Assembly: GCA_016706055.1 (NCBI GenBank)
Contig: JADJKL010000002.1
Location: 186,001 to 250,000 of the forward strand
Reading direction: 5' to 3'
DNA: 64,000 nucleotides
DNA from: Chitinophagaceae bacterium
GTDB taxonomy: Bacteria; Bacteroidota; Bacteroidia; Chitinophagales; Chitinophagaceae
Made by a program: the position numbers and the translations under genes. Every line of letters starts with the position of its first letter. Position 1 is the stretch's first letter. The notes beneath the pieces are model-generated. The model saw only the letters and a program-made list of their open reading frames with translations. It was not told the DNA's origin and did no database searches. Shown here piece by piece: positions 26,702-35,231 of the stretch.

Positions 26702-27528
26702 AGTGATGTTGATACGCTGAAATAAGCTTTATCGTTTCTATTGCTTCTTTTACATCATGCACTCTTAGAATAGTGGCTCCATTTAATAAACCGGCTGAAT
26801 GCAATGCTGTCGTTCCATTCAAAGAATCTTCAACAGAAACGTTTAATGTTTTATAGATAAATGATTTCCTGGAAATGCCAAGTAATATTGGGCAATTAAG
26901 CATTTTAAATACAGAAAGATTACGGAGCAGTTCAAAATTGTGCTGAATTGTTTTTCCAAAACCAAAACCCGGATCAATGATAATGTCTTTAATCCCCTTT
27001 TTTAAATTCATCTGCCTTTTTAATAAAAAAATCAAGAATCTCTCTTGTTACATTTTCATAAACTGGTTCATGCTGCATGGTTTGTGGTGTTCCCTGCATA
27101 TGCATCAATACGTAAGGAACGTTTAATGATGCTACAGTCGAAATCATTTCGGAATCCATACTTCCGGCAGATATATCATTAACTATTGATGCGCCTGCGG
27201 CAACGGCTTCTTTGGCAACCAACGAATAGTAGGTATCAATTGAAATAAAAGCTTCCGGAAAATTTGCCTTTATAGCTTCAATCGGCGCAATCACTCTTTT
27301 CAATTCTTCATCTGCTGTCAGGTTTTCACTACCAGGTCTTGTACTCTGGCCGCCAATATCAAGAATAGTGGCACCTTCCTTCAGCATTTGTTCAGCTTTC
27401 TTTAAAACAGCATCGTTATTCTGTTGGCGACTATCACTGTAAAAAGAATCCGGCGTAGCATTAATAATGCCCATTACAATGGGTTTATCAATTACCAGCA
27501 ATCTTCCTTTACAATTCAGTGTAAACAT
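26700..27528 (-). CDS. folP: Dihydropteroate synthase, frameshifted
   Basis: The start at the ATG of 27528 (MFTLNCKGRLLVIDKP) is preferred over the far upstream ATG at 27597, which adds a non-family leader. Motifs: GIINATPDSFYSDS, GATILDIGGQSTRPGSE, FISIDTYYSLVAKEAVAAGASIVNDISAG, VPYVLMHMQGTPQTMQ, then after the break IIIDPGFGFGKTIQHNFELLR, LGISRKSFI and ILRVHDVKEA. The break is a one-base surplus in the C4/T6 homopolymer pair at 26994-27003. Corrected length is about 275 residues, normal for the family. The enzyme joins p-aminobenzoate to dihydropterin pyrophosphate in folate synthesis and is the sulfonamide target. Confidence 0.9.
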
Positions 27529-27638
27529 TAGCCTTAGTTCGTTATTTTTGATGCTAAAGATAAAGAGAACAGGGGAGTGGCGAAATTTAAAGGGCAATTA
27601 AGAATGTAAGCCCCATTCACTACTCACTATTATTCACC

Positions 27639-27658
27639 CCTGCCTGCCGGCAGGCAGG
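27639..27658. repeat. 20-bp perfect palindrome
   Basis: CCTGCCTGCC is followed immediately by its reverse complement. It lies in the divergent folP/DUF1599 intergenic region, 9 bases before the DUF1599 ATG. It is far more GC-rich than the surroundings. It could be an operator, a dispersed palindromic repeat or a cruciform; nothing else identifies it. Confidence 0.7.
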
Positions 27659-27667
27659 ATTCAAAAT

Positions 27668-28198
27668 ATGACAACAACAAATACACAATACGACGAAGCC
27701 ATTCATTCCTGCAAGGAAATATTTCTAAAGAAATCGAATGACTACGGTACGGCTTGGAGAGTGCTAAGAACCATTTCAATCGTTGACCAGATATTTATTA
27801 AAGCACAAAGAATCCGAACCAGGCAGGAAAAGAAAGGACAGAAAGTTCTGGATGATGTTGCTGGGGAATTTAAAGGCATCATTAATTATGCGGTTATCGG
27901 TTTAATTCAATTGGAATTGCCAGGAGATGCTCCAGAAGAAATGAAGATTGATGAAGTGTCAAAACTATTCGATAAAAATGTAGCCGTTGCTAAAAAATTG
28001 ATGGAAGACAAGAACCATGATTACGGCGAAGCATGGCGCAGTATGAGTCAGCAAAGTTTTGTCGATTTGATATTGATGAAACTACAACGAATACGACAGA
28101 TATTGAATAATGATGGTAAAACAATTATGAGTGAAGGAATTGATGCCAACTATCTTGATATTGTAAACTATGCAGTGTTTGCATTAATACTTATGTAA
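27668..28198 (+). CDS. DUF1599 domain-containing protein
   Basis: A 176-residue protein containing two copies of the same module. One is at residues about 10-75 (CKEIFLKKSNDYGTAWRVLRTISIVDQIFIKAQRIRTRQ) and the other at about 100-165 (AKKLMEDKNHDYGEAWRSMSQQSFVDLILMKLQRIRQI). The K-x-x-D/H-DYG-x-AWR motif repeats in both. DUF1599 is also called nucleotide modification-associated domain 1 and is found in phage and Bacteroidota proteins; its biochemical role is not established. It sits ahead of the BT_3928 gene, about 100 bases away. Confidence 0.85.
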   Translation: MTTTNTQYDEAIHSCKEIFLKKSNDYGTAWRVLRTISIVDQIFIKAQRIRTRQEKKGQKVLDDVAGEFKGIINYAVIGLIQLELPGDAPEEMKIDEVSKLFDKNVAVAKKLMEDKNHDYGEAWRSMSQQSFVDLILMKLQRIRQILNNDGKTIMSEGIDANYLDIVNYAVFALILM

Positions 28199-28295
28199 TA
28201 TGAAATGAGTCATAAAAATCATAGAGTAATATATACTTTACGATGAGAATTTTTATGACGAATTCCATGTGGCAACATTAAATAAATAATAACAC

Positions 28296-29489
28296 ATGAA
28301 AATTGCAGTAACGGTTATCAGAATTATTGTTGGGCTACTTTTCGTTTTCTCGGGATTGGTAAAAGCCAATGACCCTTTAGGTCTTAGTTATAAGATGCAA
28401 GAGTTTTTTGAGATATGGAATTTGCATCAATTCAATTCATGGTCATTATTGATGTCCGTTTTAATGAATGCTTTTGAAATAATTGCCGGTACTGCTTTAA
28501 TTGTAGGTTGGAGAATAAAACTCTTTAGTTGGCTTTTGTTATTATTGATTGTCTTCTTTACTTTCTTAACTGGCTATACGTACATAACAGGAATGCCTAA
28601 GAACTGCGGTTGCTTTGGAGATTGCTTACCTATCAGTTCTAAAACTTCTTTCTTAAAAGATGTTGTGTTGACTATAATGATTGTCTTCCTTTTCTGGAAA
28701 CAGAAATATATAAAACCGTTTCTTTCCAACACTTTTACTACTATCAAAATGATTGGAGTAACCATTTTTGCATTTGGTTTTCAATGGTACACATTAAATT
28801 ATATGCCGGTAGTTGACTGTATGCCTTTTAAAGTTGGCAATAATATTCCAGAGAAAATGAAAATGCCGGCAAATGCTATTCCGGATAGTACCGTTATCAC
28901 TTTTGTGTATGATAAAAACGGACAGACGGTTGAGTTTACGGCAACAGATTTCCCAGCTGATTTTAAAGTGCCTCCTTACAAACTAATCAAGCGTTACGAT
29001 AAAATAATACGAAAAGGAAGTAATAACGAACCACCAATAAAAGGTTTTGCATTAACAGGGCCGGAAGAAGTTAATTATACTTTTGATATTCTTGGTAAGC
29101 CATTTTCGATGTTACTATTTATTGAAAATTTTTCAATACCGGTTTCCAAATGGGAAAAGAAGTTTGCTGAAGCATATGCAGCCGCTAAAGAAAAAAATAT
29201 TCCTGTTTATATAGTTACAAGCCAACCCGATGTTGCGGCTAAGGAAATTGCTAATACAGCTTTTGCTGATATTACAATTCTTAGTTGCGACTTCACGGCT
29301 GTGAGAACAGCAGCAAGAGTAAGCACCAATTTATATTTATTGAAAGAAGGAACTATCTTAAATAAATGGAGCCGTTCTGGTTTTGGTTCGGCAACAAAAA
29401 GTATAGAAACCTTAAACACTGTTCCAGAATATCATGTAACGCCGCCATCGCCAAAACCAGATTTTGGTGATACAACTAATAATCAATAA
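28296..29489 (+). CDS. BT_3928-type protein: DoxX-like membrane domain fused to a thioredoxin-like domain
   Basis: A 397-residue protein. Residues 1-150 contain four TM helices with DoxX/MauE features (IIVGLLFVFSGLVKANDPLGLSYKMQEFF, GTALIVGWRIKLFSWLLLLLIVFFTFLTGY). A CGCFGDCLP motif lies near residue 105. A fifth helix is at about 150-170. The C-terminal part resembles a thioredoxin-like fold (KPFSMLLFIENFSIPVSKWEKKFAEAYAAAKEKNIPVYIVTSQ) without a CxxC. Proteins of this kind may feed reducing power to the periplasm; this is inferred. It is 14 bases upstream of the permease gene, so the two are likely co-transcribed. Confidence 0.85.
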   Translation: MKIAVTVIRIIVGLLFVFSGLVKANDPLGLSYKMQEFFEIWNLHQFNSWSLLMSVLMNAFEIIAGTALIVGWRIKLFSWLLLLLIVFFTFLTGYTYITGMPKNCGCFGDCLPISSKTSFLKDVVLTIMIVFLFWKQKYIKPFLSNTFTTIKMIGVTIFAFGFQWYTLNYMPVVDCMPFKVGNNIPEKMKMPANAIPDSTVITFVYDKNGQTVEFTATDFPADFKVPPYKLIKRYDKIIRKGSNNEPPIKGFALTGPEEVNYTFDILGKPFSMLLFIENFSIPVSKWEKKFAEAYAAAKEKNIPVYIVTSQPDVAAKEIANTAFADITILSCDFTAVRTAARVSTNLYLLKEGTILNKWSRSGFGSATKSIETLNTVPEYHVTPPSPKPDFGDTTNNQ

Positions 29490-29503
29490 GAATAGAAACC
29501 GCT

Positions 29504-30550
29504 ATGCTAAAATTCATCATCAAAAAATCATTATACGGCCTTTTGGTGCTGGTAGGAGTGGTGGTGCTGGTATTTTTTCTGTTCCAGGGTTTTGGTGATC
29601 CTTCCAGATTAGTGATGGGACAATCTGGTGACTCGGCTACACAAGCTAATATCAAAAAAGAATTATACCTCGATCAGCCAAAATGGAAACAGTTTGTTTA
29701 TTACTTGAATGATGTATCGCCGATCTGCTTTCACAGCAAAGCAGAAATTGAAAAGAAAAAATTACAAGGTTTATTTATTGGTGGTGAAACAAAATTTGGT
29801 GTAAAAGTTCCTTATCTCCGTACATCTTACCAAACCAAACGACCGGTCTGGAATGTATTAATGCAAGCCTTACCGGGAACTTTAATGCTGGCAATTGCCG
29901 CAATGGTCATCGCCATACTAATTGGCATTCCGCTGGGAGTAATGGCAGCAGTAAAACAAAACACCTGGCTGGATACATCTGCCATTTTTTCAAGTATCGT
30001 TGGTATTTCCGCCCCATCATTTTTTACGGGCATTATCATGGTGTATATTTTTGGTTTTGTGCTGAGCGACTGGACAGGTCTGCATATTGCCGGAAACTGG
30101 TTTGTAATTGATGATGATGGAAACAAACGGCTGACCATGCAAAATCTTATTTTGCCTGCAGTTACATTAGGTATTCGTCCGTTAGCCATTATTACACAGC
30201 TAACAAGAAGTGCTATGTTGGATGTGCTGGATCAGGATTATATCCGTACAGCCTATGCAAAGGGGCTGAGCAAAAGACAGGTTATCTGGAAACATGGCTT
30301 ACGCAATGCACTGAATCCTGTTATCACTGCTATCACTGGTTGGTTTGCAGAATTGTTAGCAGGAGCATTTTTTGTAGAATATATTTTTGGCTGGCAAGGA
30401 ATTGGAAAAGTGACGGTTGATGCTTTGGAGAAACTGGATTATCCGGTGGTGATGGGTTCAGTGTTAGTTGCTGCTACTTTTTTTATCCTGATAAATATTC
30501 TGGCAGATATTCTTTACGGAGTTGTTGATCCGAGGGTGAGGGTGGAGTAA
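29504..30550 (+). CDS. DppB/OppB-type ABC transporter permease
   Basis: A 348-residue inner-membrane permease. An N-terminal TM (LYGLLVLVGVVVLVFFLFQGFGDPSRLVMG) is followed by a periplasmic loop. The core BPD-permease domain has TLMLAIAAMVIAILIGIPLGVMAAV and the EAA loop TAYAKGLSKRQVIWKHGLRNALNPVIT. The family imports oligopeptides, dipeptides or nickel with a second permease (DppC), ATPases and a binding protein, none of which are here. Its partners must be elsewhere in the genome. The gene converges with the hypothetical gene at 30555. Confidence 0.9.
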   Translation: MLKFIIKKSLYGLLVLVGVVVLVFFLFQGFGDPSRLVMGQSGDSATQANIKKELYLDQPKWKQFVYYLNDVSPICFHSKAEIEKKKLQGLFIGGETKFGVKVPYLRTSYQTKRPVWNVLMQALPGTLMLAIAAMVIAILIGIPLGVMAAVKQNTWLDTSAIFSSIVGISAPSFFTGIIMVYIFGFVLSDWTGLHIAGNWFVIDDDGNKRLTMQNLILPAVTLGIRPLAIITQLTRSAMLDVLDQDYIRTAYAKGLSKRQVIWKHGLRNALNPVITAITGWFAELLAGAFFVEYIFGWQGIGKVTVDALEKLDYPVVMGSVLVAATFFILINILADILYGVVDPRVRVE

Positions 30551-30554
30551 AAAT

Positions 30555-30916
30555 TTAATCGAGTTGAATTTCAACTATTTTTTGTTTTATGTCAATTATA
30601 ATCCAATCATCAGTTTTGTTTTTTGGAATACATTCATTTAGTGATAATTCATTTTTAAAATTATGAACAGACTTTTCGCCAAGTTTAATTATTAATACAT
30701 ATTTGAATTGTCCTCTTTCTTCTCCTTTACTTTTCCTTCATCAATCCATGCCTCAGTTTTAATATTATTTAGCCTTGTAATTGAAGAAACACCTTGCATT
30801 TCTGGCACATATACACCATCGCACCAACATCTTGTCATTTCAATGTTTTCGGAGTTTGATAAAGATTCTGAAATACGATATTCTAATATTTCGCAAAATT
30901 CATTGTCTATCATCAT
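30555..30916 (-). CDS. Small hypothetical protein, frameshifted
   Basis: The open frame from 30916 (MMIDNEFCEILEYRISESLSNSENIEMTRCWCDGVYVP) stops at 30692. Adding one base to the T3 at 30726-30728 continues it as GQFKYVLIIKLGEKSVHNFKNELSLNECIP and WIIIDIKQKIVEIQLD, to a stop at 30555. The corrected protein is about 120 residues, cytosolic, mixed alpha/beta. I do not recognise it. The size and style recall small accessory or immunity-like proteins, but no partner gene is next to it. Confidence 0.5.
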
Positions 30917-30938
30917 CTAAAATTGAATAGATTGTATT

Positions 30939-31220
30939 TTACTGAATAATCACCTCATTCACCACTTTCTGTTTCAACGCTTCATTTACTCTTTGTTTTA
31001 TCTTTTCTTTCTGATACATCAGCTCATTTTTAAGCGGAGCAACATGAGTAGTGATGAATAATTTATCGCCGATGATCTGGAGTTTGTCGGTGTAACGGGC
31101 TACTGTTTTTCCCATAATTTCTTCCCACACATCTTCAATCTGCAATGCTTGAATGCCGCCTTTAATCCGGCTTCCATCCAGAAATTTTTTCATTGCATCG
31201 CCAAGAGAATATTCACCCAT
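30939..31220 (-). CDS. DUF721 (DciA-like) protein
   Basis: A 93-residue protein with the DUF721 pattern: SLGDAMKKFLDGSRIKGGIQALQIEDVWEEIMGKTVARYTDKLQIIGDKLFITTHVAPLKNELMYQKEKIKQRVNEAL. DUF721 includes DciA, the loader of the replicative helicase in many bacteria that lack DnaC, through a KH-like domain. It is on the same strand as recF and downstream of it. The two are adjacent in many Bacteroidota; here a repeat-flanked block of about 600 bases separates them. Confidence 0.8.
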   Translation of the reverse strand: MGEYSLGDAMKKFLDGSRIKGGIQALQIEDVWEEIMGKTVARYTDKLQIIGDKLFITTHVAPLKNELMYQKEKIKQRVNEALKQKVVNEVIIQ

Positions 31221-31274
31221 GGGTGTAAAGTTACAGGTTTTAGTTTGTCATGCGGAGGTACAGCCTGTCACAAA

Positions 31275-31377
31275 TCAAGTTAGGGTATTTGTCACTCCGA
31301 CGATAGGAGGAGTCTCAAACACTTCGAACTTTTAATTAATTCAAACCCTCTGAGATGTCTCCCTCGTCGACTGACAA
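31275..31377. repeat. Dispersed intergenic repeat, copy 1 (left flank of the GIY-YIG remnant)
   Basis: About 100 bp. Shared landmarks with copy 2 at 31744-31841 are TCAAGTT, GTATTTGTCAC, the 20-base AGGAGGAGTCTCAAACACTT, TTCGA and TCTGAGATG, ending in GACAA. The order and spacing of all blocks are the same, so the two are direct repeats. Copy 1 is the more diverged at its 3' half. Confidence 0.75.
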
Positions 31378-31378
31378 C

Positions 31379-31729
31379 TCAGCAAGGGCAGGTTCTTCGG
31401 ATGACAAAGAATGTCTCTCTTGTATTAACTTCCTTGGGCCAGCCATCACAAATAGAAGGATTTAAAAATGTCCAGTCAGGATTCATTGTTTTAATCAAAT
31501 CAAGTTTCTTTTGCCTTCTCCAACCTTTTATTTCTTTTTCTCTTGCAATAGCGTTGTTGATGTAAGTGAAATACTCGTAGAAGACCAGATTATAGCAATA
31601 ATATTTTCCAGCAATGTTTGGTTGCCTTTCCAGTGTTCAGTTAGTCTTGTGGGAGATTATTGGTTTCCCGTATATAACGGTTCTTTCCTTTTCTATATAC
31701 AAATAATGATGTTGTTTAGAAAGCTCTAA
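31379..31729 (-). pseudogene. GIY-YIG endonuclease family remnant
   Basis: Read on the minus strand, the segment encodes a GIY-YIG protein spread over at least two frames. The N-terminus is HHYLYIEKERTV. It is followed in another frame by LYTG and RLTEHWKGNQT, and then in the first frame by AGKYYCYNLVFYEYFTYINNAIAREKEIKGWRRQKKLDLIKTMNPDWTFLN, a typical small GIY-YIG C-terminal part. It would be about 95-115 residues. An ATG is not visible at the expected start. At least two frameshifts are needed, which can be decay, sequencing error or both. It fills the space between two direct repeats that separate recF and DUF721. Confidence 0.7.
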
Positions 31730-31743
31730 ACTATATTATAAGG

Positions 31744-31841
31744 TCAAGTTGTGTATTTGTCACCGACAAGGAGGAGTCTCAAACACTTCGATATTTTATT
31801 ACTTTTAATTCTCTGAGATGCCTCGTACCTCGGCATGACAA
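31744..31841. repeat. Dispersed intergenic repeat, copy 2 (right flank of the GIY-YIG remnant)
   Basis: Direct-repeat partner of 31275-31377. Its 3' end (GAGATGCCTCGTACCTCGGC then ATGACAA) is nearly identical to that of copy 3 at 49713-49784, with one difference in the last 27 bases. It ends 10 bases before the recF stop codon. Confidence 0.8.
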
Positions 31842-31850
31842 AAACAGGCC

Positions 31851-32960
31851 TTACAACCCTATCAACTGAAACTCAATTCCCAACTCCTTCAAGTGAGAAC
31901 TTAACCTTTCTTCATTCGTATCGGTAATAAAAACCTGCCCTTCATTTTCCTTACAAACTTTATTCAGCAAGTTACTGATCCTGTCTTCATCCAGTTTTTC
32001 AAAAACATCATCCAGCAAAAGGAGAGGAGCAAACTTCTTTTCTTTTTTTAATATTTCCAGTTCGGCCAGCTTCAAGGCAAATAATAAACTCTTCCGCTGT
32101 CCTTGTGAAGCAATTGTTTTAAAAGATTGGTTTCCTAACTTAATATCAAGATCGTCCCGATGCACACCGGAAGTTGTTCGCTGCGCCATGCAATCTTTAT
32201 TACGATTTAATTTTAGTAACTCGGAAAAGCTTGCTTGCAGTAATTCACTTTCGTAAAATAGTGTAACATGTTCCTTGCCAACCGGAGCTTCAGCGGAGGT
32301 GGGATTTTTGGCAATTTCATTGTATAAATTTTTAACTATTGGCAAATACGAAATAAGAAACTCCTTTCTCTTATCAAAAATATAATCACCGGGTTTTACT
32401 AATTGTCCATCCAGCACATCTAATAAAGAAAAATCCTTCTTGCCTGTATCAAAAAATGATTTTAATAATGAGTTTCGCTGGTCTATTATTTTTTTATAAG
32501 CGATTAAATGTTGCATGTACTCACCATCTAGCTGACAAAGTAATAAATCCAGAAAAGTTCTTCTGGCTCTACTATCACCAGTAATCAATTCAGCATCATC
32601 AGGGGCAATAACAACACAGGGATAACGACCAATATGCTGTGAGAATTTATCGTACTGATTATCGTTCACAGCAAATTCCTTTTTACCAGTTTCTCTAAGT
32701 ATACAAACTGCTTTTTCTTGTTTATCAAATAATTCAATATTCCCTTCTAATCGAAAACCTGCATTGCCATGCAACACATTATTTGCATCTTGTCTAGTAA
32801 AATAACTTTTTGTAAAACAGAGATAATGGATAGCATCCAACAGGTTTGTTTTACCAACACCATTGTTACCACAAATACCTACAATGCGATTTGTAAAATC
32901 AAACGACCTGTTTGTATAATTCTTAAACTGTATTAATGATATGGAATGCAGTTGCAGCAT
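31851..32960 (-). CDS. recF: DNA replication/repair protein RecF
   Basis: A 369-residue SMC-like ATPase. Walker A GNNGVGKTN is at residues 31-39, inside LHSISLIQFKNYTNRSFDF context. The RecF motif PDDAELITGDSRARRTFLDLLLCQ follows. The ABC signature region is IASQGQRKSLLFALKLAE and Walker B is LLLLDDVFEKLDEDR. RecF helps load RecA at single-strand gaps with RecO and RecR. It is read toward DUF721, from which it is separated by a repeat-bounded insertion. The radical SAM gene ends 10 bases upstream. Confidence 0.95.
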   Translation of the reverse strand: MLQLHSISLIQFKNYTNRSFDFTNRIVGICGNNGVGKTNLLDAIHYLCFTKSYFTRQDANNVLHGNAGFRLEGNIELFDKQEKAVCILRETGKKEFAVNDNQYDKFSQHIGRYPCVVIAPDDAELITGDSRARRTFLDLLLCQLDGEYMQHLIAYKKIIDQRNSLLKSFFDTGKKDFSLLDVLDGQLVKPGDYIFDKRKEFLISYLPIVKNLYNEIAKNPTSAEAPVGKEHVTLFYESELLQASFSELLKLNRNKDCMAQRTTSGVHRDDLDIKLGNQSFKTIASQGQRKSLLFALKLAELEILKKEKKFAPLLLLDDVFEKLDEDRISNLLNKVCKENEGQVFITDTNEERLSSHLKELGIEFQLIGL

Positions 32961-32969
32961 GAGGAATGA

Positions 32970-34058
32970 TTAATCTAACAATACAGGATCAAGATCAATC
33001 ACATGGCAGTTCTTGCAGAACTCTGGCGGTTCATTTCTATACCACATAGCTCTGAACTGCCGATAGTCTTTATTGTTCAAACATTTCATCAGACCATCAT
33101 CAAAAATGCTTCCGAAGTTCAATTCTTTTGGAAAAGGCTTGGCACAGCAAGGCGTTGCATATCCATCCCAGGAAACATAAAAGTGTGACCATACCAAATC
33201 GCATTTGCGAAAACCTTTTAGAGCTTCAATATCCCAGGTTGTAAATTCTATCTCAGGATAATTTTTCGCCATTGCCTTTGCTCTTTTCAACTCTGATTTG
33301 AATTCAGTTGTTTGAAAAAAGTCATAGTACGTTTTATCATGAATAGTAACTGATGCGACATTGAAAGGAGTGATGTTGACATATTTTACACCGAGTTTAC
33401 CAGCTAGCTCCACCACTTCAGCCATATCCTGGTAATTCTCTTTTATCGCTACAAAGTTGAACATGACCGTTGCTCTTTTTCCCCGACAAGCTTCAATCGT
33501 TTGCAACATGTTTTCATAGAAGAAGCTATAATCACTTTTTAATCTCACTTTTTCATAAACTTTTCCAATGCCATCAATGGATACTTGTATCGTATCAATT
33601 TTATCAGCAAGATCTTCCGCCATTTTTACACTGATGGGCAAATGTGCATTAGTGGACACACTGATGATGATGCCGTTGTTTTTTGAACGGATATAATCAA
33701 CGATCTCCGGCAACTTCTTAAACATAAAAGTTTCTCCCAAACCCGTTAATCCAATTGAATCAACATATGGAAAAGCTTCATCCACTACTTTTTTCATTTT
33801 CTCCATGTCCATAAAACCTTTCGCCATTTGTTCGCCGTAAGCATACTCTCTCGGGCAGGTAATACAGGCCAGATTGCACTGATTGGTTACTTCCAGCATT
33901 ATAGAAGATGGGTGCGGAACTTTGGTGCTACGGGTCATCCGAAGCCAAAATCCATGAGCTTTATTCGCTGAATATTTAAAGAAATTTATACCGCCGGGAA
34001 GCCTTTTCAATCGCAGAAATGCTTTTTGAAGCCGACGGCGGGTTATCCGATTGGCCAT
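32970..34058 (-). CDS. Radical SAM/SPASM domain protein
   Basis: About 362 residues from the ATG at 34058; a TTG at 34109 would add 17. The radical SAM cluster motif CNLACITCPRE (CxxxCxxC) binds a 4Fe-4S cluster and S-adenosylmethionine. IGLTGLGETFMFKKLPEIV is the GGE-like motif. A C-terminal SPASM-type region supplies further Cys (GYATPCCAKPF and PPEFCKNCHV) for auxiliary clusters. SPASM enzymes often modify peptides or tether redox cofactors; no peptide precursor gene is evident nearby. It is likely cytosolic; substrate unknown. Confidence 0.85.
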   Translation of the reverse strand: MANRITRRRLQKAFLRLKRLPGGINFFKYSANKAHGFWLRMTRSTKVPHPSSIMLEVTNQCNLACITCPREYAYGEQMAKGFMDMEKMKKVVDEAFPYVDSIGLTGLGETFMFKKLPEIVDYIRSKNNGIIISVSTNAHLPISVKMAEDLADKIDTIQVSIDGIGKVYEKVRLKSDYSFFYENMLQTIEACRGKRATVMFNFVAIKENYQDMAEVVELAGKLGVKYVNITPFNVASVTIHDKTYYDFFQTTEFKSELKRAKAMAKNYPEIEFTTWDIEALKGFRKCDLVWSHFYVSWDGYATPCCAKPFPKELNFGSIFDDGLMKCLNNKDYRQFRAMWYRNEPPEFCKNCHVIDLDPVLLD

Positions 34059-34152
34059 TCGCAAAAGTAGAACATTTATATCTTCTTCTTTATCAGTACA
34101 CTTACTCAAAAGGGAAGATTATTTTGAGGCTTTAAAATTCCTTTTTTCCCCT

Positions 34153-34160
34153 TATTTTTG
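34153..34160 (+). promoter_or_regulatory. Candidate -7 promoter element for pdhA
   Basis: TATTTTTG matches the Bacteroidota TAnnTTTG consensus, 44 bases before the GTG start. A TTTTG lies farther upstream than usual (34122-34126). Confidence 0.4.
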
Positions 34161-34203
34161 CGTCCCGTAATTTAGGTATAAACCAACTCAAAAATTTAAG
34201 CCT

Positions 34204-35199
34204 GTGGCTACCAAATTTTCAAAAGATACTTACCTCTATTGGTACGAATTAATGCAACTGATACGTCAGTTTGAATTGATGGCTGAAGAGAAGTATAAAA
34301 TGGATGGTAAGATCCGTGGATTTTTCCATGCCTACATCGGGCAGGAAGCTATTGCAGCGAGTTGTGTAACTGCAACCCGTCCTCAAGATCTTCCGATTAC
34401 TGCTTACCGTGACCACGGCTTGGCAATTGCTAAAGGTGTTTCTGTAAACAGTTGTATGGCTGAGTTGTACGGAAAGGCTACGGGTTGTTCAAAAGGAAAA
34501 GGTGGAAGTATGCACTTCTTTGGTAAGGATGTTGGTTTTTTTGGTGGTCATGGAATTGTGGGAGCACAGATTGGTACTGGTGCTGGATTAGCATTTGCAG
34601 AAAAATACCGAGATACTGATAATGTGGTGCTTTGTTATTTTGGTGATGGAGCTTCAAGACAAGGAATGTTGCATGAAACATTCAATCTGGCGATGCTTTG
34701 GAAATTGCCAGTAGTTTTTATTTGCGAGAACAATCATTATGCAATGGGTACTTCGGTAGAACGTACTTCTAACGTAATTGATATTTATAAATTGGCTGAT
34801 GGCTATGAAATGCCAGCTGATACGATTGATGGCATGAGTCCTGAAGCAGTGCATGAAGGTGTTGGCCGTGCAGTAAAACGAGCAAGGGAAAAAGGCGGGC
34901 CTACTTTATTAGAAATTAAAACATATCGTTACAAAGGTCACTCAATCAGCGATCCACAAAAATACAGAACAAAGGAAGAAGTGGATGAATACAAGAGCAA
35001 AGACCCGATTGCGATGGTTTTAAAAACTATTCTGGATAATAAATTTGCAACACAAGAAGAAATTGATGCAATTAATAAAAGGGTAGATGATATTGTAGAT
35101 GAGTCGGTAAAGTTTGCGGAAGAAAGTCCTTGGCCAGATGATGATGAAGTGTTGAAAGATGTGTACGTAGATCAGAATTATCCATTTATCGTTGATTAA
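34204..35199 (+). CDS. pdhA: Pyruvate dehydrogenase E1 component, alpha subunit
   Basis: A 331-residue protein. The GTG at 34204 is chosen because family sequence starts immediately (FSKDTYLYWYELMQLIRQFE). The thiamine pyrophosphate motif is FGDGASRQGMLHETFNLAMLWKLPVVFICENNHYA, with GDG at residues 147-149 and the closing NN about 28 residues on. The RDHGLAIAKGVS and SKGKGGSMHFF active-site loops and the TYRYKGHSISDP segment are present. It decarboxylates pyruvate with the beta subunit and passes the acetyl group to E2; these partners are not in the window. The next gene is 32 bases downstream. Confidence 0.9.
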   Translation: MATKFSKDTYLYWYELMQLIRQFELMAEEKYKMDGKIRGFFHAYIGQEAIAASCVTATRPQDLPITAYRDHGLAIAKGVSVNSCMAELYGKATGCSKGKGGSMHFFGKDVGFFGGHGIVGAQIGTGAGLAFAEKYRDTDNVVLCYFGDGASRQGMLHETFNLAMLWKLPVVFICENNHYAMGTSVERTSNVIDIYKLADGYEMPADTIDGMSPEAVHEGVGRAVKRAREKGGPTLLEIKTYRYKGHSISDPQKYRTKEEVDEYKSKDPIAMVLKTILDNKFATQEEIDAINKRVDDIVDESVKFAEESPWPDDDEVLKDVYVDQNYPFIVD

Positions 35200-35231
35200 A
35201 TTAAACAAAAACAAGCAATAAAAATAAAACA

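Noticed and set aside
31275..31841. CRISPR array.
   Set aside because: The repeats are about 100 bp, only two here, and separated by a coding remnant, not by short spacers.
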